A DNA stretch of 64,000 bases from an uncultured Eudoraea sp. GTDB taxonomy: Bacteria > Bacteroidota > Bacteroidia > Flavobacteriales > Flavobacteriaceae. The notes below the pieces were generated by a model. That model made no database searches. It was not told the origin of the DNA and was given only the letters and a program-made list of their open reading frames with translations. Of the stretch, positions 15,667 to 25,411 are shown one piece after another. A program made the translations under genes and the position numbers. Every line of letters begins with the position of its first letter. Positions within the stretch are counted from its first letter, which is position 1. Location: NCBI RefSeq assembly GCF_947258525.1, contig NZ_CAMYIP010000011.1:1-64000 (forward strand). The letters are read 5' to 3'.

Positions 15667-17043
15667 ATGTTACATAAATTTTTCATCCCTTGGGCCGTAA
15701 CTATGCTTTGCATATTATTACTTCTAAGCTGCGACAATCAGAAATCAATTGAAGTAAAGGAAAATGAGTCTGCCATGGAGACTGAATCATCTTTTACAGA
15801 TTCAGAATTGTTAGATCTGGTTCAGCAACAGACATTTAATTATTTCTGGGAAGGGGCGGAACCTGTTTCGGGTCTGGCCAGGGAACGTTTTCATGCAGAC
15901 AATAACTATCCTAACCATTCCAAAGATATTATAACTTCTGGGGGATCGGGTTTTGGGTTAATGGCCATCCTTGTTGGTGTTGAGCGAGGCTATATTAGCA
16001 GGGAAGAAGCTATTGAACGGTATACAAAGATCATTGATTTCCTTGAAAATGCCGATCGTTTTCATGGCGCCTGGCCACATTGGTTAAATCCCGATGGTAC
16101 GGTTTATCCTTTTAGTCCTGCTGATAATGGAGGTGACCTTGTAGAAACGGCCTTTTTAGTGCAGGGTTTGCTAACCGTTAAGGAGTATCTGAGTGAATCC
16201 GAACCTGAAGAAAAAGAGCTGGCAGCGAGGATAACTAAACTATGGGAAGAAGTTGAATGGGATTGGTATACCAGAGGCGGAGAGGAAGTACTTTACTGGC
16301 ATTGGAGCCCGCAATATGGATGGGAAATGAACTTTGCAATTGGTGGTTACAATGAATGTCTTGTACTCTATGTGCTGGCAGCAGCGTCACCAACTCATGG
16401 AATTGAAAAAAAAGTATATGATAACGGATGGGCCAGGGCGGGTGCTATTCTTAATGATACCATCTTTTATGGTTTGGATACGGAATTAGACCATTATGAG
16501 TTCAGTAATGACCCGGTAGGGCCTTTGTTTTGGGCGCATTATTCTTACTTAGGATTAGATCCTAAAGGCCTGCAGGACCAATTTGCGGATTATTGGAAAT
16601 TAAACACTAATCATGCATTGATCCATTATTCTTATTGTGTAGACAACCCAATGGATTTTGAAGGATATGGTAAAAATCAATGGGGGCTAACTTCCAGCTA
16701 TTCAATGGCAGGTTATGCAGGACACCAACCGAGCAATGATCTTGGGGTTATTTCACCAACGGCAGCCTTATCTTCTATGCCATATACTCCGGAAGAAAGC
16801 ATCGATTTTTTAAGACAATTGTATACGAAACAGGACTCGCTTATAGGGATATACGGACCGTATGATGCATATAGTAATGAGTATAATTGGTATCTGCCCA
16901 GATATCTGGCCATAGATCAGGGACCCATTCCGGTAATGATAGAGAACTACAGATCTGGTCTGTTATGGAGTTTATTCATGAATAATGAAGACGTGCAAAA
17001 CGGCTTGAGAAAATTGAATTTCACTAGTCCTTATTTGCAATAA
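15667..17043 (+). CDS. GH144-like glucoamylase-domain lipoprotein
   Basis: This 458-residue protein has a lipobox 'LLLLSC' with the lipidated Cys at residue 22. It contains the 'LLDLVQQQTFNYFWEGAEP' start, 'HADNNYPNHSKDIITSGGSG', 'GAWPHWLNPDGT' and 'DPVGPLFWAHYSYLGLDP' segments of the glycoamylase (PF10091) domain. Bacteroidota members fall into GH144, which includes endo-beta-1,2-glucanases. Acidic residues in 'GGDLVETAFLVQGLL' may be catalytic. It begins a plus-strand group with a hydrolase, a symporter and a NagX-like protein, so surface glucan breakdown followed by uptake is a reasonable inference. The linkage specificity is not proven. Confidence 0.85.
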   Translation: MLHKFFIPWAVTMLCILLLLSCDNQKSIEVKENESAMETESSFTDSELLDLVQQQTFNYFWEGAEPVSGLARERFHADNNYPNHSKDIITSGGSGFGLMAILVGVERGYISREEAIERYTKIIDFLENADRFHGAWPHWLNPDGTVYPFSPADNGGDLVETAFLVQGLLTVKEYLSESEPEEKELAARITKLWEEVEWDWYTRGGEEVLYWHWSPQYGWEMNFAIGGYNECLVLYVLAAASPTHGIEKKVYDNGWARAGAILNDTIFYGLDTELDHYEFSNDPVGPLFWAHYSYLGLDPKGLQDQFADYWKLNTNHALIHYSYCVDNPMDFEGYGKNQWGLTSSYSMAGYAGHQPSNDLGVISPTAALSSMPYTPEESIDFLRQLYTKQDSLIGIYGPYDAYSNEYNWYLPRYLAIDQGPIPVMIENYRSGLLWSLFMNNEDVQNGLRKLNFTSPYLQ

Positions 17044-17054
17044 ATATTCAATCT

Positions 17055-17906
17055 ATGATACAAAGAAACCTTATAATTCTGATGTTATTTATGTTCATGG
17101 AACTGAATTTAAATGCCCAGGATATAACCGTTGTTTCTTATAACATTAGATTGGATGTTGCTTCTGATAGCCTGAATCGATGGGACAACAGAAAGGACTT
17201 TTTAATCGGTCAGCTCAACTTTCACGGCCCTGATGTTTTTGGTATCCAGGAAGGATTATTACATCAGCTGGAAGAAATAAAGCAGGGAATGCCCGGGTAT
17301 AAATATCTTGGAAAAGGGCGGGAGGATGGACTCAAAAAAGGCGAGTTTTCAGCAATTTTCTATAATACAGAGGAGTTGGAACTACTTGAAGAAAATACTT
17401 TTTGGCTTTCTGAAACACCCCAAGTACCTTCTAAAGGATGGGATGCTGCCATAAAGAGAGTCTGTACCTACGGATTATTTAAAGTTAAAGGTGGAGCTCA
17501 AAAATTCTGGGTGTTTAACACGCATTTTGACCATAGAGGGGAAGAAGCCAGAAAAGAAAGTGCATTATTGATCATGGAAAGAATACAAGAATTAAATATG
17601 CAGAATTTACCTGTTATACTAACTGGTGATCTTAACCTGGAACCAAATCATCCGAGTATTTTATTACTCTCCAGTGTTATGCAGGATAGCCATCTCCTCG
17701 CCGGAGAAAAGGCTTTTGGTCCTGAAGGAACATTTAACGGGTTTAATTTCTCCGAACCCATAACAAGGAGGATAGATTATATATTCCTCTCTAAAACAGG
17801 ATTTCAGCTTATTAAATATGCTATATTGAGTGATTCTAAAGATTTGAGGTATCCTTCAGATCATTTCCCTGTTCTTACAAAATTGTCCATTACCGAAAAA
17901 GAATGA
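17055..17906 (+). CDS. Endonuclease/exonuclease/phosphatase family protein, exported
   Basis: This 283-residue protein has a signal peptide ending near 'LNLNAQ'. The EEP fold residues are in order: 'SYNIRLD' (Asn), 'FGIQEG' (Glu), 'FNTHFDHRG' (His), 'LTGDLNLEP' (Asp and Asn), 'RRIDYIFLS' (Asp), and 'YPSDHFPVL' (Asp-His). Exported members cleave phosphoester bonds in nucleic acids, inositol phosphates or lipids. The gene begins 11 bases after the GH144-like gene, so the two are likely co-transcribed. Its last 17 bases overlap the minus-strand TauE-like gene. Confidence 0.85.
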   Translation: MIQRNLIILMLFMFMELNLNAQDITVVSYNIRLDVASDSLNRWDNRKDFLIGQLNFHGPDVFGIQEGLLHQLEEIKQGMPGYKYLGKGREDGLKKGEFSAIFYNTEELELLEENTFWLSETPQVPSKGWDAAIKRVCTYGLFKVKGGAQKFWVFNTHFDHRGEEARKESALLIMERIQELNMQNLPVILTGDLNLEPNHPSILLLSSVMQDSHLLAGEKAFGPEGTFNGFNFSEPITRRIDYIFLSKTGFQLIKYAILSDSKDLRYPSDHFPVLTKLSITEKE

Positions 17907-18627
17907 GGATAGCCCCTATGGCGGTTAAAATAAGGATCATTTTCCTGTAAAACTTTTCACGGATTATTTTAACCAACCGCACCCCAATAAATAACCCTAA
18001 AATGATACCAGGGATTAGCTTTAGGTCTATCACTAAAGTTTCCCAACTTATTGTTTTCCAAACAAAAATGTGAAAAGGTAGTTTAATGGCATTTACAATC
18101 AGGAACAGCCACGCCGCGGTACCGATAAATGCATTTTTAGGGAGTCGCATCGCCAAAAAATAGATATTTGAAAAAGCACCGGCTAAATTTCCTATCATTG
18201 TGGTAATACCCGCCATTACGCCCATAAAACCTCCAAAAGCCCAGTGTGAAGGGACCGATTTTGATTTTCTCAGATCCCACCAGTACATTAATAATACACT
18301 TACCAGAATGATACCAGACATTCCAATTTTAAATGTTTTTTCCGGAAGGTCTTTTCCAACCAAGACACCTATTAATATACCAAAAACCATCCATGGCAGG
18401 AAGCGTAAAATATAATTCCATTGTGCGTGCCTGTTGTAATAGATCACCGCAAAGACATCACCTACCAAAAGTAAAGGGACAATAAGACCGGTAGATTCTT
18501 TGGCTCCGAAGGCGAGTGCCATAAGGGTGACAATAATAATGGCGATACCTTTAAGTCCTGCCTTAGAAATCCCGAGGATTACAGAAGCAGTAAAGGCCAA
18601 AATCCAGGAAGTAGTCGTGATTTCCAA
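17890..18627 (-). CDS. TauE/SafE-family membrane permease
   Basis: This 245-residue protein has about eight hydrophobic helices arranged as two similar halves. Each begins with a Gly-rich 'GISKAGLKG' or 'GITTMIGNLAG' segment, the hallmark of TauE/SafE permeases. These are linked to export of sulfite, sulfoacetate or other small organic anions. It points against the surrounding plus-strand genes and overlaps the EEP gene tail to tail. Its start lies 91 bases from the divergent symporter. Confidence 0.85.
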   Translation of the reverse strand: MEITTTSWILAFTASVILGISKAGLKGIAIIIVTLMALAFGAKESTGLIVPLLLVGDVFAVIYYNRHAQWNYILRFLPWMVFGILIGVLVGKDLPEKTFKIGMSGIILVSVLLMYWWDLRKSKSVPSHWAFGGFMGVMAGITTMIGNLAGAFSNIYFLAMRLPKNAFIGTAAWLFLIVNAIKLPFHIFVWKTISWETLVIDLKLIPGIILGLFIGVRLVKIIREKFYRKMILILTAIGAILILFR

Positions 18628-18718
18628 AACAGTTTGTTTAGTATTTAGTTGGTCTGTGGAACAAAAAACAAAAGTATCCTAAAAAATAATATCTTTATGC
18701 CACGACCAAAACCAAACT

Positions 18719-20530
18719 ATGGAACTAAGCACGCTAGACTATTCATTTATAATTGTATTTTTTTCAATTGTTCTTAGTATCGGGATTCTTGTTTCAAAGA
18801 AATCCGGAAAAAATACATCAGAATTTTTCTTATCCGGCCGAACTATGCCCTGGTGGCTATTGGGACTTTCCATGGTGGCAACCACATTTTCGACAGATAC
18901 ACCAAATCTGGTTACAGATATTGTAAGGACGAATGGCGTTTCAGGGAATTGGGTCTGGTGGGCCTTTCTAATAACCGGCCTGTTAACCGTATTTGTTTAT
19001 GCCAAGCTTTGGAGAAAATCTAATGTAAATACAGATCTCGAATTTTATGAGATCCGTTATGGTGGAGCTCCGGCAAGATTTTTAAGAAAGTTTCGCGCTG
19101 TTTACCTTGGGGTTATTTTTAACGTAATCACAATGTCTGCAGTTACCCTGGCAGCTATTAAGATTGGTGGAATAATGCTTGGGCTGGAGCCTTGGCAGAC
19201 CGTAATAAGTGCCGGATTAATTACGGTGACTTTTAGTGCCTTAGGGGGCTTTAAAGGTGTTGTATATACGGATTTTTTGCTATTTTTTGTTGCAATGGGA
19301 GGTGCAATCGGTGCCGCATATTATTTGGTAAATCTACCTGAGGTAGGAGGTATTGAAGCAATTATGGCCAACGAAAATGTCCGGGATAAACTGAATATAC
19401 TGCCAGACTTTAGCAATAAGCAGGCACTTATAACTCTTTTTATTATACCCCTTGCAGTACAATGGTGGAGTTCATGGTATCCGGGAGCGGAACCGGGTGG
19501 CGGTGGATATATCGCACAAAGAATGCTGGCTGCCAAAAATGAAAACCATGCCATAGGCGCCACATTTTTCTTCAACATTATGCATTACGCTTTACGGCCA
19601 TGGCCCTGGATCCTCGTGGCTTTGGCCTCATTAGTGGTTTATCCGGATATTGCCAGTATTCACGAAGCATTCCCAAACATGACGGAAGATAAATTAGGAC
19701 ATGATCTGGCATATTCCGCCATGCTTACCAAGTTACCCAGCGGGCTTCTGGGCTTGGTTCTTGCTTCTTTAGTTGCTGCCTACATGAGTACAATTTCTAC
19801 TCAGCTAAACTGGGGCTCTTCTTATATTGTCTATGATTTTTATAAACAACAGATAAACCCCGATGCTTCAGAAAAACGATTGGTTGCGGTGGGCAGATTG
19901 TCCACTGTGGTCCTAATGGTATTTAGCGCTCTTCTTGCCTTGTTATTACAGAATGCACTTCAATTATTTGAAGTTTTATTGGTATTTGGCGCAGGGACCG
20001 GTTTAATTTTTATTTTGAGGTGGTTCTGGTGGCGAATAAATGCCTGGAGCGAGATTACTGCAATGTTTGCTTCCGGTATAATATCCATTGTTCTTAAACT
20101 AACAGCAGTAGGACCATTTTTATTTGCTGCAGATACAGGGGTGTTCCCCGATTGGTCTGAGTATATTTTTGTTGTTTTAGTGACCACATTCATATGGTTG
20201 GCTGCCACTTTTATGACTCAGCCCGAATCCAAATTAGTGCTGAGAGAGTTCTATAAAAAAATTCAACCAGGAGGCCCCGGCTGGAAGAAAGTCATTAACG
20301 ATGCAAACTCGGATGGGGTTGTAATTGCAGATCCTAAAGAAAAGTGGAGTGTCCCCCAGGGTATTTCTGCAATGCTTTTGGGTTGTGTACTTATTTATAC
20401 TTGTATGTTTGCCACAGGTTATTGGATTTACGGGGAAATTAAACTGGCTTCCATATTAACGGTAATTGCAATTGTTTCCGGAATTTTATTAGCTCGTATC
20501 TGGAACCGTATGAAAGAAAATATTTTATAG
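18719..20530 (+). CDS. Sodium:solute symporter (SSS family)
   Basis: This 603-residue inner-membrane carrier has about 13-15 hydrophobic helices. SSS hallmarks are the N-terminal 'FFLSGRTMPWWLLGLSMVAT' stretch, an 'STDTP' sodium-site-like loop, and 'ASLVAAYMSTISTQLNWGSS' near residue 355. These point to sodium-driven uptake of a sugar, organic acid or similar solute. The unusually Trp-rich loop 'AVQWWSSWYPGAEPGGGG' is typical of a Bacteroidota subgroup. The next gene starts four bases after its stop, so the two form an operon. Confidence 0.9.
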   Translation: MELSTLDYSFIIVFFSIVLSIGILVSKKSGKNTSEFFLSGRTMPWWLLGLSMVATTFSTDTPNLVTDIVRTNGVSGNWVWWAFLITGLLTVFVYAKLWRKSNVNTDLEFYEIRYGGAPARFLRKFRAVYLGVIFNVITMSAVTLAAIKIGGIMLGLEPWQTVISAGLITVTFSALGGFKGVVYTDFLLFFVAMGGAIGAAYYLVNLPEVGGIEAIMANENVRDKLNILPDFSNKQALITLFIIPLAVQWWSSWYPGAEPGGGGYIAQRMLAAKNENHAIGATFFFNIMHYALRPWPWILVALASLVVYPDIASIHEAFPNMTEDKLGHDLAYSAMLTKLPSGLLGLVLASLVAAYMSTISTQLNWGSSYIVYDFYKQQINPDASEKRLVAVGRLSTVVLMVFSALLALLLQNALQLFEVLLVFGAGTGLIFILRWFWWRINAWSEITAMFASGIISIVLKLTAVGPFLFAADTGVFPDWSEYIFVVLVTTFIWLAATFMTQPESKLVLREFYKKIQPGGPGWKKVINDANSDGVVIADPKEKWSVPQGISAMLLGCVLIYTCMFATGYWIYGEIKLASILTVIAIVSGILLARIWNRMKENIL

Positions 20531-20534
20531 AATT

Positions 20535-21623
20535 GTGAAAGAACGAATTATTTCCGTCGATATTTTTAGGGGTCTTACCATAGTCCTTATGATTTTGGTA
20601 AACACACCGGGAACCTGGTCCAATGTTTATGCACCTTTTTTACATGCTGAATGGCATGGTTACACCCCTACAGATCTGGTTTTTCCATTCTTTCTTTTTA
20701 TAGTAGGTACCTCCATAGCATTTGCATATAAAAATAAAACAACAAGCTCGGCTACCTATAAAAAAATTACAGTAAGGACCTTAAAATTAATAGGTTTAGG
20801 ACTTTTCCTGGGAGCATTTACAATTTATTTTCCTTTTATTAAAGATTTCGAAAGTATCCGGTTTCCCGGTGTCTTGCAGCGTATAGGGGTCGTTTTCTTT
20901 TTTGCCGCAATTTTGTTTATAAATTTTAACTGGAAAGTACTTCTTGGTATTTGCATAACAATAGTTCTTGGATATTGGATATGGATGGGATTTATTCCTA
21001 TTAATGGGATGGAACCAACATTTGACAGAGCACCAAACAACTGGGCTAACTATATAGACCTTAATATAATTGGCACCCATATGTACAAGGAGGATTATGA
21101 TCCCGAAGGATTATTTAGCACGCTGCCAGCCATAGCCACTTCTTTGATGGGCATATTTACAGGTTTAATTCTTTTGTCAAAAAGAACCAAGAAGGAATTA
21201 CTGTTATTTGGAATAGGGACAGTTTTAGTTGTTATAGGTCATCTGTGGGACCTTGTGTTTCCTATTAACAAGGCTATTTGGAGTAGCAGTTTTGTATTAG
21301 TTACGGCGGGTTGGGCTAATATTTTCCTGGCTTTAATTTATTATCTGACGGATATTAGGGGGATTAAATTTGGCAGTATTTTCCGATACGCCGGCTCTAA
21401 TGCAATCACGGTTTATTTTTTATCAAGCTTTGTTTCCAAAATATTCTATTCAATAAAAATTGATGAGCAAACAACACTACATCAGTGGTTGTTTCAGAAT
21501 ATTTACCTTCACGATATTATGCCGGTTGAGTTATCTTCACTCCTGTATGCATTGACGGTAGTTTCCTTCTATTTACTGTTAGCATATGTAATGTACAGAC
21601 GAAAAATATTTATTAAAGTTTAA
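20535..21623 (+). CDS. NagX-like membrane acyltransferase (heparan-alpha-glucosaminide N-acetyltransferase family)
   Basis: This 362-residue polytopic protein starts at a GTG four bases after the symporter stop. The N-terminal 'ERIISVDIFRGLTIVLMILV' and 'PTDLVFPFFLFIVGTSIAFA' segments are diagnostic of the DUF5009/HGSNAT family. These are membrane proteins thought to pass acetyl groups to amino sugars across the membrane. About ten helices are visible. Being coupled to a symporter and near a GH144-like enzyme suggests a role in handling an imported or periplasmic glycan. The acceptor is unknown. Confidence 0.85.
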   Translation: MKERIISVDIFRGLTIVLMILVNTPGTWSNVYAPFLHAEWHGYTPTDLVFPFFLFIVGTSIAFAYKNKTTSSATYKKITVRTLKLIGLGLFLGAFTIYFPFIKDFESIRFPGVLQRIGVVFFFAAILFINFNWKVLLGICITIVLGYWIWMGFIPINGMEPTFDRAPNNWANYIDLNIIGTHMYKEDYDPEGLFSTLPAIATSLMGIFTGLILLSKRTKKELLLFGIGTVLVVIGHLWDLVFPINKAIWSSSFVLVTAGWANIFLALIYYLTDIRGIKFGSIFRYAGSNAITVYFLSSFVSKIFYSIKIDEQTTLHQWLFQNIYLHDIMPVELSSLLYALTVVSFYLLLAYVMYRRKIFIKV

Positions 21624-21674
21624 GTTATTGGTATTAACCCAAATGTTCTTAGCAGTATCTATATTATTTTTCGG

Positions 21675-22265
21675 TTAGGATTGTAGTTCCAGATAACGGG
21701 CAACGTATTTACCAATTACGTCAAATTCCAGATTCACCAAACTACCGATTTCATATTCTTTAAAGCGCGTATGCTCATAGGTATAGGGGATAATTGCCAC
21801 ACTAAAAGCATTTTTTTCAGAATTAACAACTGTTAAGCTAACCCCGTCTACTGTAATTGATCCTTTTTCAATTGTAATATTATTAAGTTTCGGATCGTAT
21901 TTAAAAGTGAACAGCCAACTACCGTCATTCATGATTATTTTGCTGCAAACAGCTGTTTGATCTACATGGCCCTGAACCAGGTGCCCGTCTAATCTGGAAC
22001 CCATAACCATGGCTCTTTCCAGGTTAACCAGCTGTCCTTCCTTTAATTCCGAAAGGTTTGTTTTTTGCAATGTTTCATCAATGGCTGTAACTGTATAATA
22101 AGGTGTGTCTTTTTCTACGACCGTAAGGCATACCCCGTTGTGCGATACACTTTGGTCTATTTTTAATTCGTCCGTTATAAGAGAACTGACAGTTATGTGA
22201 AGATTACCTCCTTCTTTTCGTAATCTGTGAATTTTGCCTAAAGTTTCAATTATTCCTGTAAACAT
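21675..22265 (-). CDS. ribE: Riboflavin synthase, alpha subunit
   Basis: This 196-residue enzyme should convert two 6,7-dimethyl-8-ribityllumazine molecules into riboflavin and a pyrimidinedione. The start is the ATG at 22265, giving the canonical 'MFTGIIETLG'; the frame is open further upstream, but that part has no family match. Two similar lumazine-binding halves are visible. Each has an 'NGVCLTV' or 'DGVSLTV' motif, and there are two 'HxxQGHVD'-type or equivalent loops ('GHLVQGHVDQTA'). The length is standard. It is divergent from pdxA with only 58 bases between the start codons. Confidence 0.95.
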   Translation of the reverse strand: MFTGIIETLGKIHRLRKEGGNLHITVSSLITDELKIDQSVSHNGVCLTVVEKDTPYYTVTAIDETLQKTNLSELKEGQLVNLERAMVMGSRLDGHLVQGHVDQTAVCSKIIMNDGSWLFTFKYDPKLNNITIEKGSITVDGVSLTVVNSEKNAFSVAIIPYTYEHTRFKEYEIGSLVNLEFDVIGKYVARYLELQS

Positions 22266-22323
22266 GTATCGTTTAAAATAAGTAGTTTTGCTCTGTAAAA
22301 GTAGAAATAAAGAGTTTGATAAC

Positions 22324-23370
22324 ATGGAGGAATTGGCAAAAATAAGGGTTGGGATTTCCATAGGGGATTTAAATGGCATAGGAGGCGAAGTAATCCTGAA
22401 AACATTTGAGGATTCCAGAATGACTGATTTTTGCACCCCAATTATTTTTGCGTCAAACAAGACCATTTCGAAATTCAAGAACGATCTCAAAATTAATATT
22501 AGCTACAACGGGATTAAAGAAGTTCAAAAGGCAATAGCAGGTAAAATTAATGTAGTAAATGCCTGGACCGAAACTCCAAACATTAACTATGGACAAGCTA
22601 CTGAAGAAAGTGGTAAATATGCTTTAAAGTCGCTTCGGACCGCTGTAAATGCTTTAAAAAATAATGAAATAGATTTATTGGTGACAGCTCCAATCAATAA
22701 AAAAAATATACAAACTAAAGATTTTAACTTTCCCGGACATACAGATTATCTGGCGAGTGAATTGGAAGGGGAAAGTTTGATGTTCATGGTTACTGATAAT
22801 CTTAGAATTGGTTTACTTACAGATCACTTGGCTGTAAAGGATGTACCGGAAGCCATTACACCTGAACTTATTCGCAATAAAATCCGGATTATGGAGAATA
22901 CCTTAAAGATGGATTTTGGTATACGAAAACCAAAAATTGCTCTTTTAGGGATTAATCCTCATAGTGGAGACAACGGTGTCATTGGCAAGGAGGATGATGA
23001 AGTTCTAAAACCGGTTATTCGCGAATTATCAGATGACGGACATTTGGTATATGGCCCTTATGCGGCTGACAGTTTTTTTGGATCTGAAGGGTATAAGAGC
23101 TTTGATGCAATTCTAGCTGCCTACCATGATCAGGGTTTAATTCCGTTTAAAACGCTCTCCTTCGGCAAGGGAGTGAATTTTACTGCTGGTTTGTCAAAAG
23201 TGCGCACTTCTCCCGATCACGGGACAGCTTATGAAATAGCGGGCAAAGGAAAGGCCGATCCGGCTTCTTTTAAAGAAGCTGTCTTTATGGCAATAAGTAT
23301 CTTCAGGAAAAGGAAAGAGTTTCAAAAGCTAATGAAGAACCCTTTGCAAAAACAGAAAATGAAACGTTGA
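22324..23370 (+). CDS. pdxA: 4-hydroxythreonine-4-phosphate dehydrogenase
   Basis: This 348-residue enzyme oxidises 4-phosphohydroxy-L-threonine in the DXP-dependent route to pyridoxal phosphate. The start at 22324 gives 'MEELAKIRVGISIGDLNGIG', where 'GDLNGIG' is the family's opening motif. Metal-site histidines are seen in 'FPGHTDYLA', 'AYHDQGLIPFK' and 'SPDHGTAYEIAGKG'. An extra 12 codons upstream are open but poorly conserved in type. It shares a divergent control region with ribE. A TAGTTTTG box at 22283-22290 may be its -7 element. Confidence 0.95.
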   Translation: MEELAKIRVGISIGDLNGIGGEVILKTFEDSRMTDFCTPIIFASNKTISKFKNDLKINISYNGIKEVQKAIAGKINVVNAWTETPNINYGQATEESGKYALKSLRTAVNALKNNEIDLLVTAPINKKNIQTKDFNFPGHTDYLASELEGESLMFMVTDNLRIGLLTDHLAVKDVPEAITPELIRNKIRIMENTLKMDFGIRKPKIALLGINPHSGDNGVIGKEDDEVLKPVIRELSDDGHLVYGPYAADSFFGSEGYKSFDAILAAYHDQGLIPFKTLSFGKGVNFTAGLSKVRTSPDHGTAYEIAGKGKADPASFKEAVFMAISIFRKRKEFQKLMKNPLQKQKMKR

Positions 23371-23431
23371 TAATTTGAATATAACCCATTTGTTTCGGGT
23401 ATATTCCTTGGGAAATATATTTTCTTTTTAA

Positions 23432-23461
23432 TTGGGTTTTTAGAAAAAAAAGGTATCTTTG
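23432..23461 (+). promoter_or_regulatory. Bacteroidota-type promoter of the DUF177-rpmF operon
   Basis: TTG at 23432-23434 and TATCTTTG at 23454-23461 match the -33/-7 consensus (TTG, TAnnTTTG) with a 19-base spacer. The gene starts 27 bases after the -7 box. This is one of the best promoter matches in the window. Confidence 0.75.
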
Positions 23462-23487
23462 CACGCCTTAAACTAGTGTATAGCGCC

Positions 23488-24018
23488 ATGAAGAATAAGG
23501 AATACAGTATTCCTTTTGCAGGATTAAAACAAGGGAAACACAAGTTTGAATATCATATAGACAATACGTTCTTTGAATCTTTTGATTACCTTGAATTTAA
23601 TGATGCGGCTATTAGCCTGCACATTGCATTGGACAAATTGTCTACGGTTCTCGAGCTTGAAATGAAGTCGAAAGGTATAGTAAATCTCCATTGTGATCTT
23701 ACTAATGAACCTTTTGATCAGAATATAGAAGCTTCGTTGAAACTTTTAGTGAAGTTCGGTGAAGCCTTTAATGACGAGGATGATGAAATACTCATTATTC
23801 CACATGGAGAACATCAGGTTAATATTGCACAATACATTTATGAAATGATTGTATTGTCGGTGCCTTCCAAGCGCATACATCCCGGGGTATTAGACGGGAC
23901 ATTAAATTCAGATGCACTCAAAAGGCTTGAAGAATTGCAGCCAAAAGAGAATAAGAAAGACAAGAATAAAATAGATCCCAGGTGGGAGGCATTAAAAAAA
24001 TTACTAACGGATAAATAG
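23488..24018 (+). CDS. DUF177/YceD family protein
   Basis: This 176-residue acidic protein starts at the ATG at 23488. A GTG four codons earlier is also in frame. It has the order typical of YceD/DUF177: an N-terminal '[20 protein letters not shown]' stretch, a central '[14 protein letters not shown]' segment, and a basic C-terminus ending '[14 protein letters not shown]'. The family is linked to 23S rRNA maturation and is almost always next to rpmF, as here (eight bases apart). The paired Cys of many members is only partly kept (one in 'LHCDL'). Confidence 0.9.
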   Translation: MKNKEYSIPFAGLKQGKHKFEYHIDNTFFESFDYLEFNDAAISLHIALDKLSTVLELEMKSKGIVNLHCDLTNEPFDQNIEASLKLLVKFGEAFNDEDDEILIIPHGEHQVNIAQYIYEMIVLSVPSKRIHPGVLDGTLNSDALKRLEELQPKENKKDKNKIDPRWEALKKLLTDK

Positions 24019-24026
24019 ATTATAAA

Positions 24027-24224
24027 ATGGCACATCCTAAAAGGAAAATATCCAGAACAAGAAGGGATAAGAGAAGAACTCATTATAAGGCAGTTGCCCC
24101 TACTCTTGCAAAGGATCCAACGACAGGAGAATTGCACTTATATCACAGAGCGCATTGGCACGAAGGTAAGTTGTATTACCGCGGGCAGGTTCTAATTGAT
24201 AAGACAGAAGAAGAAACAGTATAG
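24027..24224 (+). CDS. rpmF: 50S ribosomal protein L32
   Basis: This 65-residue basic protein begins '[20 protein letters not shown]', the conserved L32 start. It is a zinc-free version, since the Cys pairs found in many L32 proteins are absent. It then reads '[20 protein letters not shown]'. It binds 23S rRNA in the large subunit. It is the second gene of the DUF177-rpmF operon and is followed by a strong terminator. Confidence 0.97.
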   Translation: MAHPKRKISRTRRDKRRTHYKAVAPTLAKDPTTGELHLYHRAHWHEGKLYYRGQVLIDKTEEETV

Positions 24225-24243
24225 TATACCGTGCTATAATTTT

Positions 24244-24277
24244 AAACTCCCACTTATAAATGAATGGGAGTTTTTTT
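24244..24277 (+). terminator. Terminator after rpmF
   Basis: ACTCCCA (24246-24252) pairs with TGGGAGT (24265-24271), flanked by AA and followed by a run of seven T. It ends the ribosomal operon before fabH. Confidence 0.85.
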
Positions 24278-24395
24278 ATGGCGTAGACCAAAATCTTTAA
24301 ATATTATCTTTTTGGTTAAAAAGTCCTAAAAATTGACTATTTTTCACGGATTTTCGACCATTTTTTAAGGTTTCTTGATAATAACCGCACTTATT

Positions 24396-25400
24396 ATGGG
24401 CAGAATAACAGCAGCGATTACAGCTGTAGGGGCATACTTACCAGACTTCAGGTTAACCAATAAAATTTTGGAAACTATGGTGGATACTACGGATGAGTGG
24501 ATAACCACCAGAACAGGAATCAAAGAAAGAAGAATTTTAAAAGATAAAGATAAGGGCACTTCTTATCTGGCCATTAAGGCGGCAGAAAATTTAATAAGCA
24601 AGTCTAATTTGGATCCGACAGAAATTGATCTCGTAATTGTTGGAACTGCAACACCTGATTTGCCGGTTGCTTCAACAGCAGCTTATGTAGCCACAAAGAT
24701 TGGGGCTATAAACGCATTTTCATTTGATATGCAGGCTGCTTGTTCTAACTTTTTATATGGAATGTCTACTGCAGCGCGCTATATTGAATCCGGGAAGTAT
24801 AAAAAGGTCCTGCTGATCGGTGCTGATAAAATGTCGTCTATCCTTGATTATACAGATAGAACCACCTGTATAATTTTTGGTGATGGAGCCGGAGCGGTTC
24901 TCTTTGAACCAAATCATGAAGGATTGGGCTTACAAGATGAATATTTGAGATCTGATGGTTCCGGAAGAGAATTTTTGAGGATTGAAGCAGGAGGTTCTCT
25001 AATGCCTTCGACCGAAGAAACTGTCAAAAACAAATTACATTATGTTTTTCAGGATGGAAAATCGGTTTTTAAATTTGCTGTTTCAAACATGGCAGATGTG
25101 GCGGCGAAAATAATGGAACGTAACAATCTTACACATGATGATGTAGATTGGTTAATACCACATCAGGCAAATAAAAGAATTATTGATGCGACGGCAAAGA
25201 GGATGGAATTGGAAGAGTCTAAGGTGATGATGAATATTGAAAGATATGGGAATACAACCTCAGCAACACTACCTTTATTACTGTCTGATTACGAATCGAA
25301 ACTGAAAAAGGGAGATAACCTGGTATTTGCAGCTTTTGGAGGAGGATTTACCTGGGGATCCATATATTTAAAATGGGCATATAATAACAATAACGAATAA
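24396..25400 (+). CDS. fabH: Beta-ketoacyl-ACP synthase III
   Basis: This 334-residue enzyme starts fatty acid synthesis by condensing acetyl-CoA (or a branched acyl-CoA) with malonyl-ACP. The start at 24396 gives 'MGRITAAITAVGAYLPD'; the upstream TTG extension is not supported. The catalytic triad is visible: Cys116 in 'MQAACSN', His near 257 in 'PHQANKRI', and Asn near 287 in 'YGNTTSA'. It is followed after 11 bases by accB and then accC, giving a fatty acid initiation cluster. Confidence 0.95.
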   Translation: MGRITAAITAVGAYLPDFRLTNKILETMVDTTDEWITTRTGIKERRILKDKDKGTSYLAIKAAENLISKSNLDPTEIDLVIVGTATPDLPVASTAAYVATKIGAINAFSFDMQAACSNFLYGMSTAARYIESGKYKKVLLIGADKMSSILDYTDRTTCIIFGDGAGAVLFEPNHEGLGLQDEYLRSDGSGREFLRIEAGGSLMPSTEETVKNKLHYVFQDGKSVFKFAVSNMADVAAKIMERNNLTHDDVDWLIPHQANKRIIDATAKRMELEESKVMMNIERYGNTTSATLPLLLSDYESKLKKGDNLVFAAFGGGFTWGSIYLKWAYNNNNE

Positions 25401-25411
25401 AATAGAATTCC

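Noticed and set aside
22266-22490. Extension of riboflavin synthase upstream of 22265
   Set aside because: The canonical N-terminus begins at 22265, and the extension would overlap the start of pdxA on the other strand.
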